From Photobacterium angustum (lineage in GTDB: Bacteria > Pseudomonadota > Gammaproteobacteria > Enterobacterales > Vibrionaceae): a DNA stretch of 64,000 nucleotides. The position numbers and the translations under genes were made by a program. Positions 45,409-53,070 of the stretch are shown here, one piece after another. The number at the start of each line of letters is the position of its first letter. Positions within the stretch are counted from its first letter, which is position 1. A model generated the notes under the pieces. It saw only the letters and a program-made list of their open reading frames with translations, was not told the origin of the DNA and ran no database searches. The stretch lies in the NCBI RefSeq assembly GCF_002954615.1, contig NZ_MSCJ01000001.1, positions 682,001-746,000 on the forward strand, given 5' to 3'.

Positions 45409-46371
45409 ATGATAGATAAACCGACGTCGACAGATGAAAAAACTACCTTGATGTCAAAAGTAATGACGATTGTTACTTTTGTGGTCGATAAAATAAAAGC
45501 ATTACCTCCTATAGATCACTTGATCCGCGCTGCCGATCGCTTTAATGATCGGTTAGGGAGTCAGTTTGGTGCTGCAATTACTTATTTTTCTTTTTTATCT
45601 CTTATCCCCATTTTAATGGTGTTGTTTGCAGCAGCAGGTTTTATATTGGCCTCTAATGCCTCATTGTTAAATAGTATTATTGATAAAATAGTAGAGGGTG
45701 TTACTGATCCAAATTTAGCAACGACATTAAAAAACACCGTTAACATTGCAATTAGCCAGCGTACAACCGTCGGTTTAAGTGGTTTAGCCATTGCTTTGTA
45801 TTCTGGTATTAGTTGGATGGGAAATTTACGTGAAGCCATTCGCGCACAAACCCGTGATGTATGGGAACGTAAACCTGAAGATAAAGAGCACTTTTTACTG
45901 CAATATGTGAAAGATTTTGTCGCATTAACTGGGTTAGTTGGCGCATTAATTTTTACTGTTGTGCTAACGTCAGTGGCTGGCTCTGCGCAAGCAACGATTG
46001 TTAATGCGCTAGGTTTAGAAAGTATTACTTGGCTACGCCCTGTTCTTACCACTACAGCTTTAACGATATCGATCTGCGCTAACTATCTTATGTTTTTATG
46101 GATCTTTTGGATGTTACCTAAGCGTCGTTTTAATCGCTGGGCATTGATGAAAGGAACACTACTTGCTGCAATAGGCTTTGAAGCAATTAAGTTTGCCATG
46201 ACATTCATGTTACCTAAACTGGCAAGTTCACCATCTGGTGCAGCATTTGGTTCAATTATAGGCTTGATGGCATTTTTCTATTTCTTTGCGCGTCTGACGC
46301 TATTTTGTGCAGCTTGGATCGCGACAGCGAATGAACATAGGGTATTACCTGCAAGCGATGCTGAAGAATAA
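45409..46371 (+). CDS. yhjD: YhjD/YihY/BrkB family inner-membrane protein
   Basis: The 320-residue protein has about six membrane helices. It matches E. coli YhjD very well in remembered segments: AADRFNDRLGSQFGAAITYF, SGISWMGNLREAIRAQTRDV and GLMAFFYFFARLTLFCAAWI. In E. coli a yhjD mutation suppresses the need for full Kdo-lipid A, and it has been suggested to help export lipid IVA; its native substrate is unknown. It belongs to the wider YihY/BrkB family, once misannotated as ribonuclease BN. The start ATG at 45409 lacks a strong ribosome site. It is a single gene with its own terminator. Confidence 0.88.
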   Translation: MIDKPTSTDEKTTLMSKVMTIVTFVVDKIKALPPIDHLIRAADRFNDRLGSQFGAAITYFSFLSLIPILMVLFAAAGFILASNASLLNSIIDKIVEGVTDPNLATTLKNTVNIAISQRTTVGLSGLAIALYSGISWMGNLREAIRAQTRDVWERKPEDKEHFLLQYVKDFVALTGLVGALIFTVVLTSVAGSAQATIVNALGLESITWLRPVLTTTALTISICANYLMFLWIFWMLPKRRFNRWALMKGTLLAAIGFEAIKFAMTFMLPKLASSPSGAAFGSIIGLMAFFYFFARLTLFCAAWIATANEHRVLPASDAEE

Positions 46372-46394
46372 TAAGCAATGTTAGAAAAGAAGGG

Positions 46395-46424
46395 GGATGA
46401 CAAAAATATGTCATCCTTTTTTTT
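46395..46424 (+). terminator. yhjD terminator overlapping the next gene's 3' end
   Basis: GGATGACA (46395-46402) pairs with TGTCATCC (46409-46416), followed by eight T. The stem and T run overlap the final codons of the convergent gene (stop at 46411-46413). Confidence 0.88.
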
Positions 46425-46734
46425 GTGCGGAAAGTTCTAGATCCGTTAGGAATTCACTGATTTTATTACATTCAATGTCAATAAAAGGTTCAATGATTTT
46501 ATGACGGATAAGCGCGTAACTAATGATAGAAATAGTCATCGTTATAAAGGCATTGATACCAATAGTGAGTAAGATAATACTAATAATTGCAATGTATGCG
46601 ATAGCGTAACCTAGCACTTGATTTTCATTATGCTGAAGGGGAACGTTGCAATGTTCGCAGTTAAAAGAGAGCTCCTCTTGATTAAGTGCAGGAACGGTAG
46701 TTTTTTGCTGACAGCAAGGACAATTTTTTTTCAT
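46411..46734 (-). CDS. Small zinc-ribbon membrane protein, hypothetical
   Basis: I do not recognise this 107-residue protein. It begins with a zinc-ribbon-like pair CPCC (Cys5, 7, 8) and CEHC (Cys30 and Cys33). Two hydrophobic helices follow, near residues 41-60 and 63-81, separated by a short turn, and then an acidic C-terminal tail with one more Cys. The architecture suggests a two-span membrane protein with a metal-binding cytoplasmic head, perhaps regulatory or a chaperone. It converges on yhjD, and its last codons form part of that gene's terminator. The ATG is preceded by GAGGTAAT. Confidence 0.72.
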   Translation of the reverse strand: MKKNCPCCQQKTTVPALNQEELSFNCEHCNVPLQHNENQVLGYAIAYIAIISIILLTIGINAFITMTISIISYALIRHKIIEPFIDIECNKISEFLTDLELSAQKKG

Positions 46735-46952
46735 TATTATTACCTCTAAATAGACTTACAACGCTTGATATGCGAGCTACATCCATGTCTATATCAGTGA
46801 CGTTTATACTACAAAAGGTGGGAATTTTATTTGACCGAGTAATGTAAATATTTTGTCTGGATATGGTTAACTGAGTACTATGTTAGTAGTTTATTTGTTG
46901 AAATGGCAACAAAATTTCGTATTAATAAATAACGAAATACAAAGGAGTGTAT

Positions 46953-48005
46953 GTGGATTCAATAACGCAAGCAGCATTAGGCGCATCTGTTGCAGCAATT
47001 GTGGCTGGACGTCACTGTAAACCGAAAACGTTATTAGCAGGAGCAGCGTTAGGTACTCTCCCCGATCTGGATGTATTTATTAGCTATGGTGATCCTATTT
47101 CAGATATGGTGAAACATCGTGGTTTTAGCCATTCACTTTTTGTGTTGCTACCGTTTTCTTTATTACTCACCGCTTTGTGGTCTCTTTTTCGACCTAACGT
47201 ATTATCATTTAGTCGGTTATGGTTGCTGATTGCGGCGTGCTTGATCACCCATCCATTGTTAGATTCGTTTACGACTTATGGCACTCAACTTTTTTGGCCT
47301 TTAGATGTCAGCGTAGCAATATCCAGCATCTTTATTATTGATCCGCTTTATACCTTACCTCTACTGGTTATGCTGATTGCGAGCCTTATGTGGCGGGAGA
47401 AAATGGCTAAGTTATGTGGTATCGGATTACTAATATCAAGTTCCTATTTAGTATGGTCTTTCGTGGCTCATTCCATAATAAATCAGCGCGTCCATGATGA
47501 AGTTAAAAATACGCCTTTAGCCAATAAACCGATGTTTATTAGCCCAACACCGTTTAATACTGTGTTGTGGCGGATCATTATTTTAGATGACAATAAATAT
47601 AACGAGGGTTTTTCTTCATTATTAGATAGTAAGAAGAACGATGAATATCCTATTCAATGGGCTCAGCGAGAGAGGGGAGCTTGGCCGCTGGAGCAAACTT
47701 CAGAACATGTTAATGATCTTGTGAAATTTTCAAATAATTTTATTCAATACAAGATCATTGATAATCAATTAGTAGTCACAGACTTACGATTGGGATTAAT
47801 TGAGTATCTACCATTTCGATTTGTGGTTGCGAAACGAGCATCTCAAAAAGATTGGCAATTAATCCCCCCGATTAAAAGAGAAGAACAAAAGGTGAAACCG
47901 AAACACCTTCCAGCTTTATGGCTACGTTTGCTGGGTAACCAAGATGTGAATGCCGATCTTTGTCATATTAATGAATGCCCACAGGTAACGGCTAGTCAAA
48001 GTTAA
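46953..48005 (+). CDS. YdjM/DUF457-type membrane-bound metal-dependent hydrolase
   Basis: The product has 350 residues from GTG 46953, chosen because AAAGGAG ends five bases upstream; a GTG two codons earlier lies inside that site. The N-terminal 170 residues hold several membrane helices with the family's His/Asp motifs: GTLPDLDVF, MVKHRGFSHSLF, and THPLLDSFTTYGTQLFWP. These residues resemble a phospholipase C-like zinc site. The C-terminal half is soluble and variable. Relatives include E. coli YdjM and B. subtilis YfhO-neighbour YfhP; the substrate is not known. It ends at a terminator shared with psiE. Confidence 0.85.
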   Translation: MDSITQAALGASVAAIVAGRHCKPKTLLAGAALGTLPDLDVFISYGDPISDMVKHRGFSHSLFVLLPFSLLLTALWSLFRPNVLSFSRLWLLIAACLITHPLLDSFTTYGTQLFWPLDVSVAISSIFIIDPLYTLPLLVMLIASLMWREKMAKLCGIGLLISSSYLVWSFVAHSIINQRVHDEVKNTPLANKPMFISPTPFNTVLWRIIILDDNKYNEGFSSLLDSKKNDEYPIQWAQRERGAWPLEQTSEHVNDLVKFSNNFIQYKIIDNQLVVTDLRLGLIEYLPFRFVVAKRASQKDWQLIPPIKREEQKVKPKHLPALWLRLLGNQDVNADLCHINECPQVTASQS

Positions 48006-48017
48006 AGATAAAAAGTA

Positions 48018-48042
48018 AAAGGCACTATCGAGTGCCTTTTTT
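48018..48042. terminator. Bidirectional terminator between the YdjM-like gene and psiE
   Basis: AAAGGCACT pairs with AGTGCCTTT around ATCG, with T-rich tails on both strands. Confidence 0.88.
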
Positions 48043-48061
48043 GATTTTTAAATCAATCAGA

Positions 48062-48496
48062 TTAGTCATCAGCTTGTTTTTTGCTTGGATCCTCTGGCGT
48101 TTCATACGGCCAGTAATGATGACCGATACGAATAAGTACTGTTGCTGCAGCTAAAACAAATGCAGCTAACGATAGCCAAATAATAAAAGTGCCATCTAAC
48201 TCTTTCATACCTAATGTGATGTAGCGGGCAATCGCCATTATTGCAATATAGATAGGATAACGAACTGGAATTTTACCATTAACAACAAATTGTTGAACCA
48301 TGGCTAATATTTCCAAATAGATGAACATTAAAAGAATATCTGTTAGTAGAATATTTCTTTCTACGATGACATGTATAAATTCATTAAACATGGCAACGAC
48401 GGTAGAAAGTGTTATCCCAACCAAAAGAATCGCTTCTAAGGTATGAAATATTTTAAGAAAAGGTTTGCTAAACGCTTTTGGTAAATGGGATGGCAT
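48062..48496 (-). CDS. psiE: PsiE family phosphate-starvation-inducible membrane protein
   Basis: The 144-residue protein has four membrane helices (about residues 18-38, 50-68, 80-98 and 105-124) and a short charged tail. The segments LLMFIYLEILAMV and RYPIYIAIMAIARYI are typical of PsiE. In E. coli psiE is induced by phosphate starvation and controlled by PhoB and CRP; its molecular role is unknown. No Pho box was identified upstream here. It is a single-gene unit convergent with the YdjM-like gene. Confidence 0.85.
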   Translation of the reverse strand: MPSHLPKAFSKPFLKIFHTLEAILLVGITLSTVVAMFNEFIHVIVERNILLTDILLMFIYLEILAMVQQFVVNGKIPVRYPIYIAIMAIARYITLGMKELDGTFIIWLSLAAFVLAAATVLIRIGHHYWPYETPEDPSKKQADD

Positions 48497-48605
48497 AATT
48501 GCTCCAAAAATAGCATTAATGGCTGATAAGCATGCGGCTATTATATGAAGCTATAGACTCTGTGATAGTAATAAATGTAAAAAATTAACTGGTTGTTGGT
48601 TATTT

Positions 48606-48641
48606 AGCCATTAAAAGTAAGGTTTATTACTTTTAATGGCT
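48606..48641 (-). terminator. Terminator of the cobT-cobS-btuR operon
   Basis: A perfect 15-bp stem (48606-48620 with 48627-48641, 6-base loop) lies just after the btuR stop. It is AT-rich and the tail (AAATAACC on the minus strand) has few T, so it may serve more for 3' protection. Confidence 0.6.
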
Positions 48642-48650
48642 TATTCGCAT

Positions 48651-49256
48651 TTACCAATCAATCCCTTTTCGCGCTTTTATTCCGCTTTCAAAGGCATGCT
48701 TAACATTACGCACTTCTGATACAGTATCGGCAATTTCGAGTAATTGTCGGTGTGCCGCTCGCCCTGTAATGATCACCGACTGTGTCGTAGGACGCTTTTC
48801 TATAGCCTCAATTACGTCATCTAACGCAATGTAATCATAGGTGATCATATAAGTCAGCTCATCGAGTAATACAACATCATAGCTATCATCAGCTAGCATT
48901 GCTTTACATTGTTGCCATGTTTCTTTCGCAGCAGCTGTATCGGCTTCTTTATTTTGGGTTTCCCATGTAAACCCAGTAGCCATTACTGCAAAGTTGACAC
49001 CGTGTTGCGCTAGCAAATTACGCTCACCACAATCCCATGTACCTTTTATAAATTGTCCTACACCACAGTGCTGACCATGACCGACTGCTCGCGTAATCAT
49101 GCCAAAACCTGAAGTAGATTTTCCTTTACCATTGCCAGTGATTACCAGAACCAGTCCTTTCTCTTGTTGGGCTGCATCAATACGAGCATCAACTTGCTCT
49201 TTTAATTTTTGTTGGCGCGCTTTATGGCGATCATCCTTATTGGTTGTATCTGTCAT
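48651..49256 (-). CDS. btuR: Corrinoid adenosyltransferase
   Basis: BtuR/CobO (201 residues) transfers the adenosyl group of ATP to cob(I)alamin or cobinamide. Walker A GNGKGKST is at residues 41-48. GVGQFIKG, the VVLLDELTYMITYDYI block and the final FESGIKARKGIDW are typical of the CobA-type family. It lies 9 bases after cobS as the last gene of the cobT-cobS-btuR unit, a corrinoid salvage and late-assembly set. Confidence 0.95.
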   Translation of the reverse strand: MTDTTNKDDRHKARQQKLKEQVDARIDAAQQEKGLVLVITGNGKGKSTSGFGMITRAVGHGQHCGVGQFIKGTWDCGERNLLAQHGVNFAVMATGFTWETQNKEADTAAAKETWQQCKAMLADDSYDVVLLDELTYMITYDYIALDDVIEAIEKRPTTQSVIITGRAAHRQLLEIADTVSEVRNVKHAFESGIKARKGIDW

Positions 49257-49265
49257 CTGAAATCC

Positions 49266-50087
49266 TTAAAAATGATAATGACTCGCAAAGGTTAATAATG
49301 TCAGGTATCCGGTTATCTCTGCAAGTTGTTGTGTCGCTCCTAAACAATCACCGGTATAACCACCGAGTTGGTGGTTGAACCAATAGCCACAACTTTGACG
49401 AACAAATAAGGTTGTTATAAGACAACTTAATGCGAGAGATAGCGGTAATATTGAGAGTACTAATACTCCTGTTGTTAGTAATATCCCGATATCTAGTAAA
49501 GATTGCTGATTGGCTAAAGGTTTAACCTTACTGTCCTGATCTGCGCGAACATAAGGGTAAGAGAAGATAAGACTTGCTGCAGCGACTCGGCTTATACAAT
49601 GAATCACAATAAAGGCATAAATAGGGAGATAGAGGTTTATATCAGCCAATGAGACCAATGTTATCCATTTTAAACCTAATGCCATCACTAGTGCTGAAGC
49701 GCCATATGTACCTAGGCGAGAATCTTTCATTATATTGAGCTTTGATTCAATCGTCCAACCACCACCAAAGCCGTCAAATACATCAGCCAGTCCATCTTCA
49801 TGGAAAGCTCCCGTGATTAAGAGACCTGAAATTATTGCTATGCCAATCGCAATTGTAGGGGGAAAAAGAAGAATAAATAGTAGGTATACTAAGCTACATA
49901 TTGCTCCCACAATAAGACCAATAACACCAAAGTAGCGATTGGCATGATTTAATCGCTCAGTGCTAAATGGAGTACTGCTTGGTATAGGAATACGAGTGAA
50001 AAACGCTAATGCGACTAAAAAAAGTTGCCATTGATATCGAGAGCCACTTTCCGTTAGTGATGCTTTGCTCTGGTGTTCGGTACTCAC
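49266..50087 (-). CDS. cobS: Adenosylcobinamide-GDP ribazoletransferase (cobalamin synthase)
   Basis: CobS (273 residues) joins adenosylcobinamide-GDP to alpha-ribazole, the last stage of B12 assembly, in the inner membrane. It has about seven hydrophobic helices and the family motif GAFHEDGLADVFDGFGGGW, whose Glu and Asp residues bind magnesium. ALVMALGLKW and GYTGDCLGATQQLAEI are also conserved. Its start overlaps the cobT stop by 4 bases (ATGA type), so the two are translationally coupled. Confidence 0.95.
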   Translation of the reverse strand: MSTEHQSKASLTESGSRYQWQLFLVALAFFTRIPIPSSTPFSTERLNHANRYFGVIGLIVGAICSLVYLLFILLFPPTIAIGIAIISGLLITGAFHEDGLADVFDGFGGGWTIESKLNIMKDSRLGTYGASALVMALGLKWITLVSLADINLYLPIYAFIVIHCISRVAAASLIFSYPYVRADQDSKVKPLANQQSLLDIGILLTTGVLVLSILPLSLALSCLITTLFVRQSCGYWFNHQLGGYTGDCLGATQQLAEITGYLTLLTFASHYHF

Positions 50088-51151
50088 ACAGTAACTCCTG
50101 CATCATCAAAACTCGCCATATCATTGTAAAAGGCACATGCAGCTTTAATTAACGGCAGTGCTAATACAGCACCTGTCCCTTCTCCTAAACGTAAGCCTAA
50201 GTTAAGTAATGGTGAGGCATTAAGATGTTGAAGCATACGATGATGTCCGGCTTCCTCTGAATGATGACAGAAAACAAGATAATCGATAACGTTCGGGTTA
50301 ATTGCAACAGCCAGTAAGGCTGCTGCCGTTACAATGAAGCCATCAACCAATACAATCATACGGTTTTCAGCTGCTTGTAAAATACCACCTGTGATTTGCG
50401 CAATTTCAAACCCACCAACAGCGGATAACACTTTTAACGGATCGCCTGTGGCACTATAGTGATATTTACAGGCAAGACGAATAAGCGCTAATTTCTTTTG
50501 ATATTGGCTGTCATTAATACCTGTACCATGCCCTGTACACGCATCTGCAGGAAGATTTAGCAGTAATGCCATAATCGCGGCAGCACTACTGGTATTGCCT
50601 ATCCCCATTTCCCCAAAAGCAACAAGGTTGGTACCTGATTGATACAGCGAATCCACAACGCTCGCTCCTGCAGATATTGCTTGTTGTACGGTATCAAGCG
50701 ACATTGCATCCTGAGTGGTGAAATCTTGAGTTCCTTTGCCTAATGGCTGCCTGATTAAATCTGGATGGTCATCAACATCGCCTAAAATCCCAGCATCAAC
50801 AATTTTAAGTGCCATATTATTGCTACGACAAAAACAGTTCGCTGCTGCACCGCCGGCTAAAAAATTATGGACCATTTGGGTAGTGACTTCTGCGGGTGCA
50901 ATACTTATTCCATGTTGTGAAATGCCATGATCTGCCGCGAAAATAAGGAGATGAGGATTATCGACGGTCAGTGTATCGCTTTGCTGGATTAAAGCGAGCT
51001 GTTCAGCAAGTGGTTCTAATTGGCCTAACGCACCAATGGGCTTCGTTTTATTATCAATGCGTTTTTTAATGTGGATAGATTGAGCTTTATCTACAGGATA
51101 AATGGTAAACACTGTGCGAATCCTTTGCCGAATGTTTGAAATATTAATCAC
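50084..51151 (-). CDS. cobT: Nicotinate-nucleotide--dimethylbenzimidazole phosphoribosyltransferase
   Basis: CobT (355 residues, usual length) makes alpha-ribazole-phosphate from the lower-ligand base and nicotinate mononucleotide. Visible are the N-terminal KPIGALGQLEPLAEQLA block, the AADHGI site, GEMGIGNTSSAAAIMALL, and the C-terminal GLRLGEGTGAVLALPLI, which includes the catalytic Glu. The start used is a GTG without a clear ribosome site. A GTG 13 codons in, preceded by AAAGGA, is an alternative. It heads the operon. No cobalamin riboswitch fits in the roughly 90 bases before it. Confidence 0.94.
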   Translation of the reverse strand: MINISNIRQRIRTVFTIYPVDKAQSIHIKKRIDNKTKPIGALGQLEPLAEQLALIQQSDTLTVDNPHLLIFAADHGISQHGISIAPAEVTTQMVHNFLAGGAAANCFCRSNNMALKIVDAGILGDVDDHPDLIRQPLGKGTQDFTTQDAMSLDTVQQAISAGASVVDSLYQSGTNLVAFGEMGIGNTSSAAAIMALLLNLPADACTGHGTGINDSQYQKKLALIRLACKYHYSATGDPLKVLSAVGGFEIAQITGGILQAAENRMIVLVDGFIVTAAALLAVAINPNVIDYLVFCHHSEEAGHHRMLQHLNASPLLNLGLRLGEGTGAVLALPLIKAACAFYNDMASFDDAGVTV

Positions 51152-51233
51152 TTAATACAATGATTGTTTCAGAAAAAAGGACATAAGGGGAGCGGGAATG
51201 AGAAAAACAAACGTAAAATATGATCTACAGGTA

Positions 51234-51262
51234 GAAAAAAGCCCACCTTGTTAAGTGGGCTT
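51234..51262 (-). terminator. sulP-family gene terminator
   Basis: AAGCCCAC (51239-51246) pairs with GTGGGCTT (51255-51262); the minus-strand tail begins TTTTT. Confidence 0.88.
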
Positions 51263-51273
51263 GTTCATATCTA

Positions 51274-52830
51274 TTAGCCTAGTACGTCAGAAGCAACTTT
51301 ATATGTTGGATCTTCAAGAACGTTCACTTCAACCAGACTACCAGCTTTTTTCAGCAGTTTACTGCACTCAGGACTTAAGTGACGCAAATGAATGGTTTTA
51401 TTACGATTAGCATAACGTTCTGCAATCGTATCAATCGCTTCAATAGCGGAATGATCGGCAACGCGTGATTTAGCAAAATCAATAATCACTTCTTTTGGGT
51501 CATTTTGAGCATCAAATAACTCAAGGAAATGTGATACTGAACCAAAGAAAAGTGGACCATTTACTTGGTAAACTTTTGCGCCATTATCATCGATGTGGCT
51601 TGCGGCATAAATTTCTTTAGCATGATTCCAAGCGAATACGAGAGCAGAGTAAATAACACCAACAAGTACTGCAACTGCAAGATCTGCAATTACCGTAACG
51701 CTTGTTACTAAGATAATGGTAAAGAAATCGTGCTTAGGTACTTTGCGCATCATTTTGAAGCTCGCCCATTCAAACGTCCCGATCACAACCATGAACATTA
51801 CGCCAACAAGTGCAGCAAGCGGGATCATTTCAATAAATGATGAACCGAATAAGATGAACAGTAGAAGACCAATAGCAGCTGTAATACCGGATAAACGACC
51901 ACGACCACCTGAGTTAATATTGATCATTGACTGACCAATCATGGCACAACCGCCCATCGCCCCGAATACTGAACAAGTAACGTTTGCAACACCTTGACCA
52001 ACACACTCACGGTTACCATGACCACGTGTATTTGTCATTTCATCAATCACAGTTAGCGTTAGTAATGATTCGATTAAACCAACCGCAGCAAGAATTAATG
52101 AGTAAGGCAAAATAATTTTTAGGGTCTCGAGGTTAAAGCCAACATCAGGTAAAGCGAATGTTGGTAAAGAGCCTGCAAGTGTTGCATTTGCGTCACCACT
52201 CATGGTGCGAACAAAATCGACTACAGTGCGAGAGTCTAAACCTAAGACATGAACTAATGCTGTAACAGTTAAAATGGCAACAAGTGAAGAGGGAACTGCT
52301 TTAGTTAGTTTTGGTAAAAAATGAATGATAAACATGGTTAACGCAACCAAGCCTAACATGATGTAAAGCTGTGTGCCGTGCATCCATTCTAAGCCACCAT
52401 TAAGAGCTGGAACTTTGAACTGACCTAACTGAGCTAAGAAAATTACAATCGCAAGACCGTTAACAAAACCGATCATGACAGGGTGAGGCACCATTCGAAT
52501 AAATTTACCAAGACGGAACACCCCCGCTAGGATCTGAAGTAAACCTGCAAGCATGACGGCAGCAAAAAGATATTGAATACCGTGCTGGGCAACAAGGCTA
52601 ACCATAACAACAGCCATTGCACCTGTAGCACCAGAAATCATACCTGGGCGACCACCGAAAACGGCAGTAATTAAACCGACAATGAAGGCTGCGTATAAGC
52701 CAACCATCGGGTCAACGCCAGCAACGAATGCGAAAGCAACGGCTTCAGGTACCAGTGCAAGTGCAACGGTTAAACCTGAAAGTACGTCGTTCTTGACGGA
52801 TTGATGAGTTTTTTGGGGAAAATCTAACAT
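51274..52830 (-). CDS. SulP family inorganic anion transporter
   Basis: The 518-residue protein has about 12-14 membrane helices in residues 15-400 and a cytoplasmic STAS domain at about 410-510 ([18 protein letters not shown] and [14 protein letters not shown]). SulP/SLC26 marks include [37 protein letters not shown] and [16 protein letters not shown]. Family members move sulfate, bicarbonate, or C4-dicarboxylates (E. coli DauA). No carbonic anhydrase or sulfur gene is adjacent to indicate the substrate. It is transcribed singly with its own terminator. Confidence 0.9.
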   Translation of the reverse strand: MLDFPQKTHQSVKNDVLSGLTVALALVPEAVAFAFVAGVDPMVGLYAAFIVGLITAVFGGRPGMISGATGAMAVVMVSLVAQHGIQYLFAAVMLAGLLQILAGVFRLGKFIRMVPHPVMIGFVNGLAIVIFLAQLGQFKVPALNGGLEWMHGTQLYIMLGLVALTMFIIHFLPKLTKAVPSSLVAILTVTALVHVLGLDSRTVVDFVRTMSGDANATLAGSLPTFALPDVGFNLETLKIILPYSLILAAVGLIESLLTLTVIDEMTNTRGHGNRECVGQGVANVTCSVFGAMGGCAMIGQSMININSGGRGRLSGITAAIGLLLFILFGSSFIEMIPLAALVGVMFMVVIGTFEWASFKMMRKVPKHDFFTIILVTSVTVIADLAVAVLVGVIYSALVFAWNHAKEIYAASHIDDNGAKVYQVNGPLFFGSVSHFLELFDAQNDPKEVIIDFAKSRVADHSAIEAIDTIAERYANRNKTIHLRHLSPECSKLLKKAGSLVEVNVLEDPTYKVASDVLG

Positions 52831-53020
52831 GTTAGTTGAGGATTCTTCTATTATTTGCTGTATTTAAAGCGCATTTTGGTTAACAGAATGCTACAGAAAG
52901 TTGTAATTAGCTTCAACTTTTGTTGGCTAATAACGGCATTTACTCCGATTACAAGTAAAAAATTAGAGCCACATGTAATTATTAAACATAAAGTGCGCTG
53001 GTTTTGACTCATAATTAGAT

Positions 53021-53050
53021 AATAAAAAAGCCATGCAAGAGCATGGCTTT
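53021..53050 (-). terminator. rne terminator
   Basis: AAAGCCATGC (53027-53036) pairs with GCATGGCTTT (53041-53050) around AAGA; the minus-strand tail is TTTATT. Confidence 0.9.
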
Positions 53051-53070
53051 TTCATTGCTAAACTTAACTT

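Noticed and set aside
51152..51273. Cobalamin riboswitch before cobT
   Set aside because: Only about 90 bases are free after the neighbouring terminator, and no B12-box-like GCC-GCCACTG sequence is seen.
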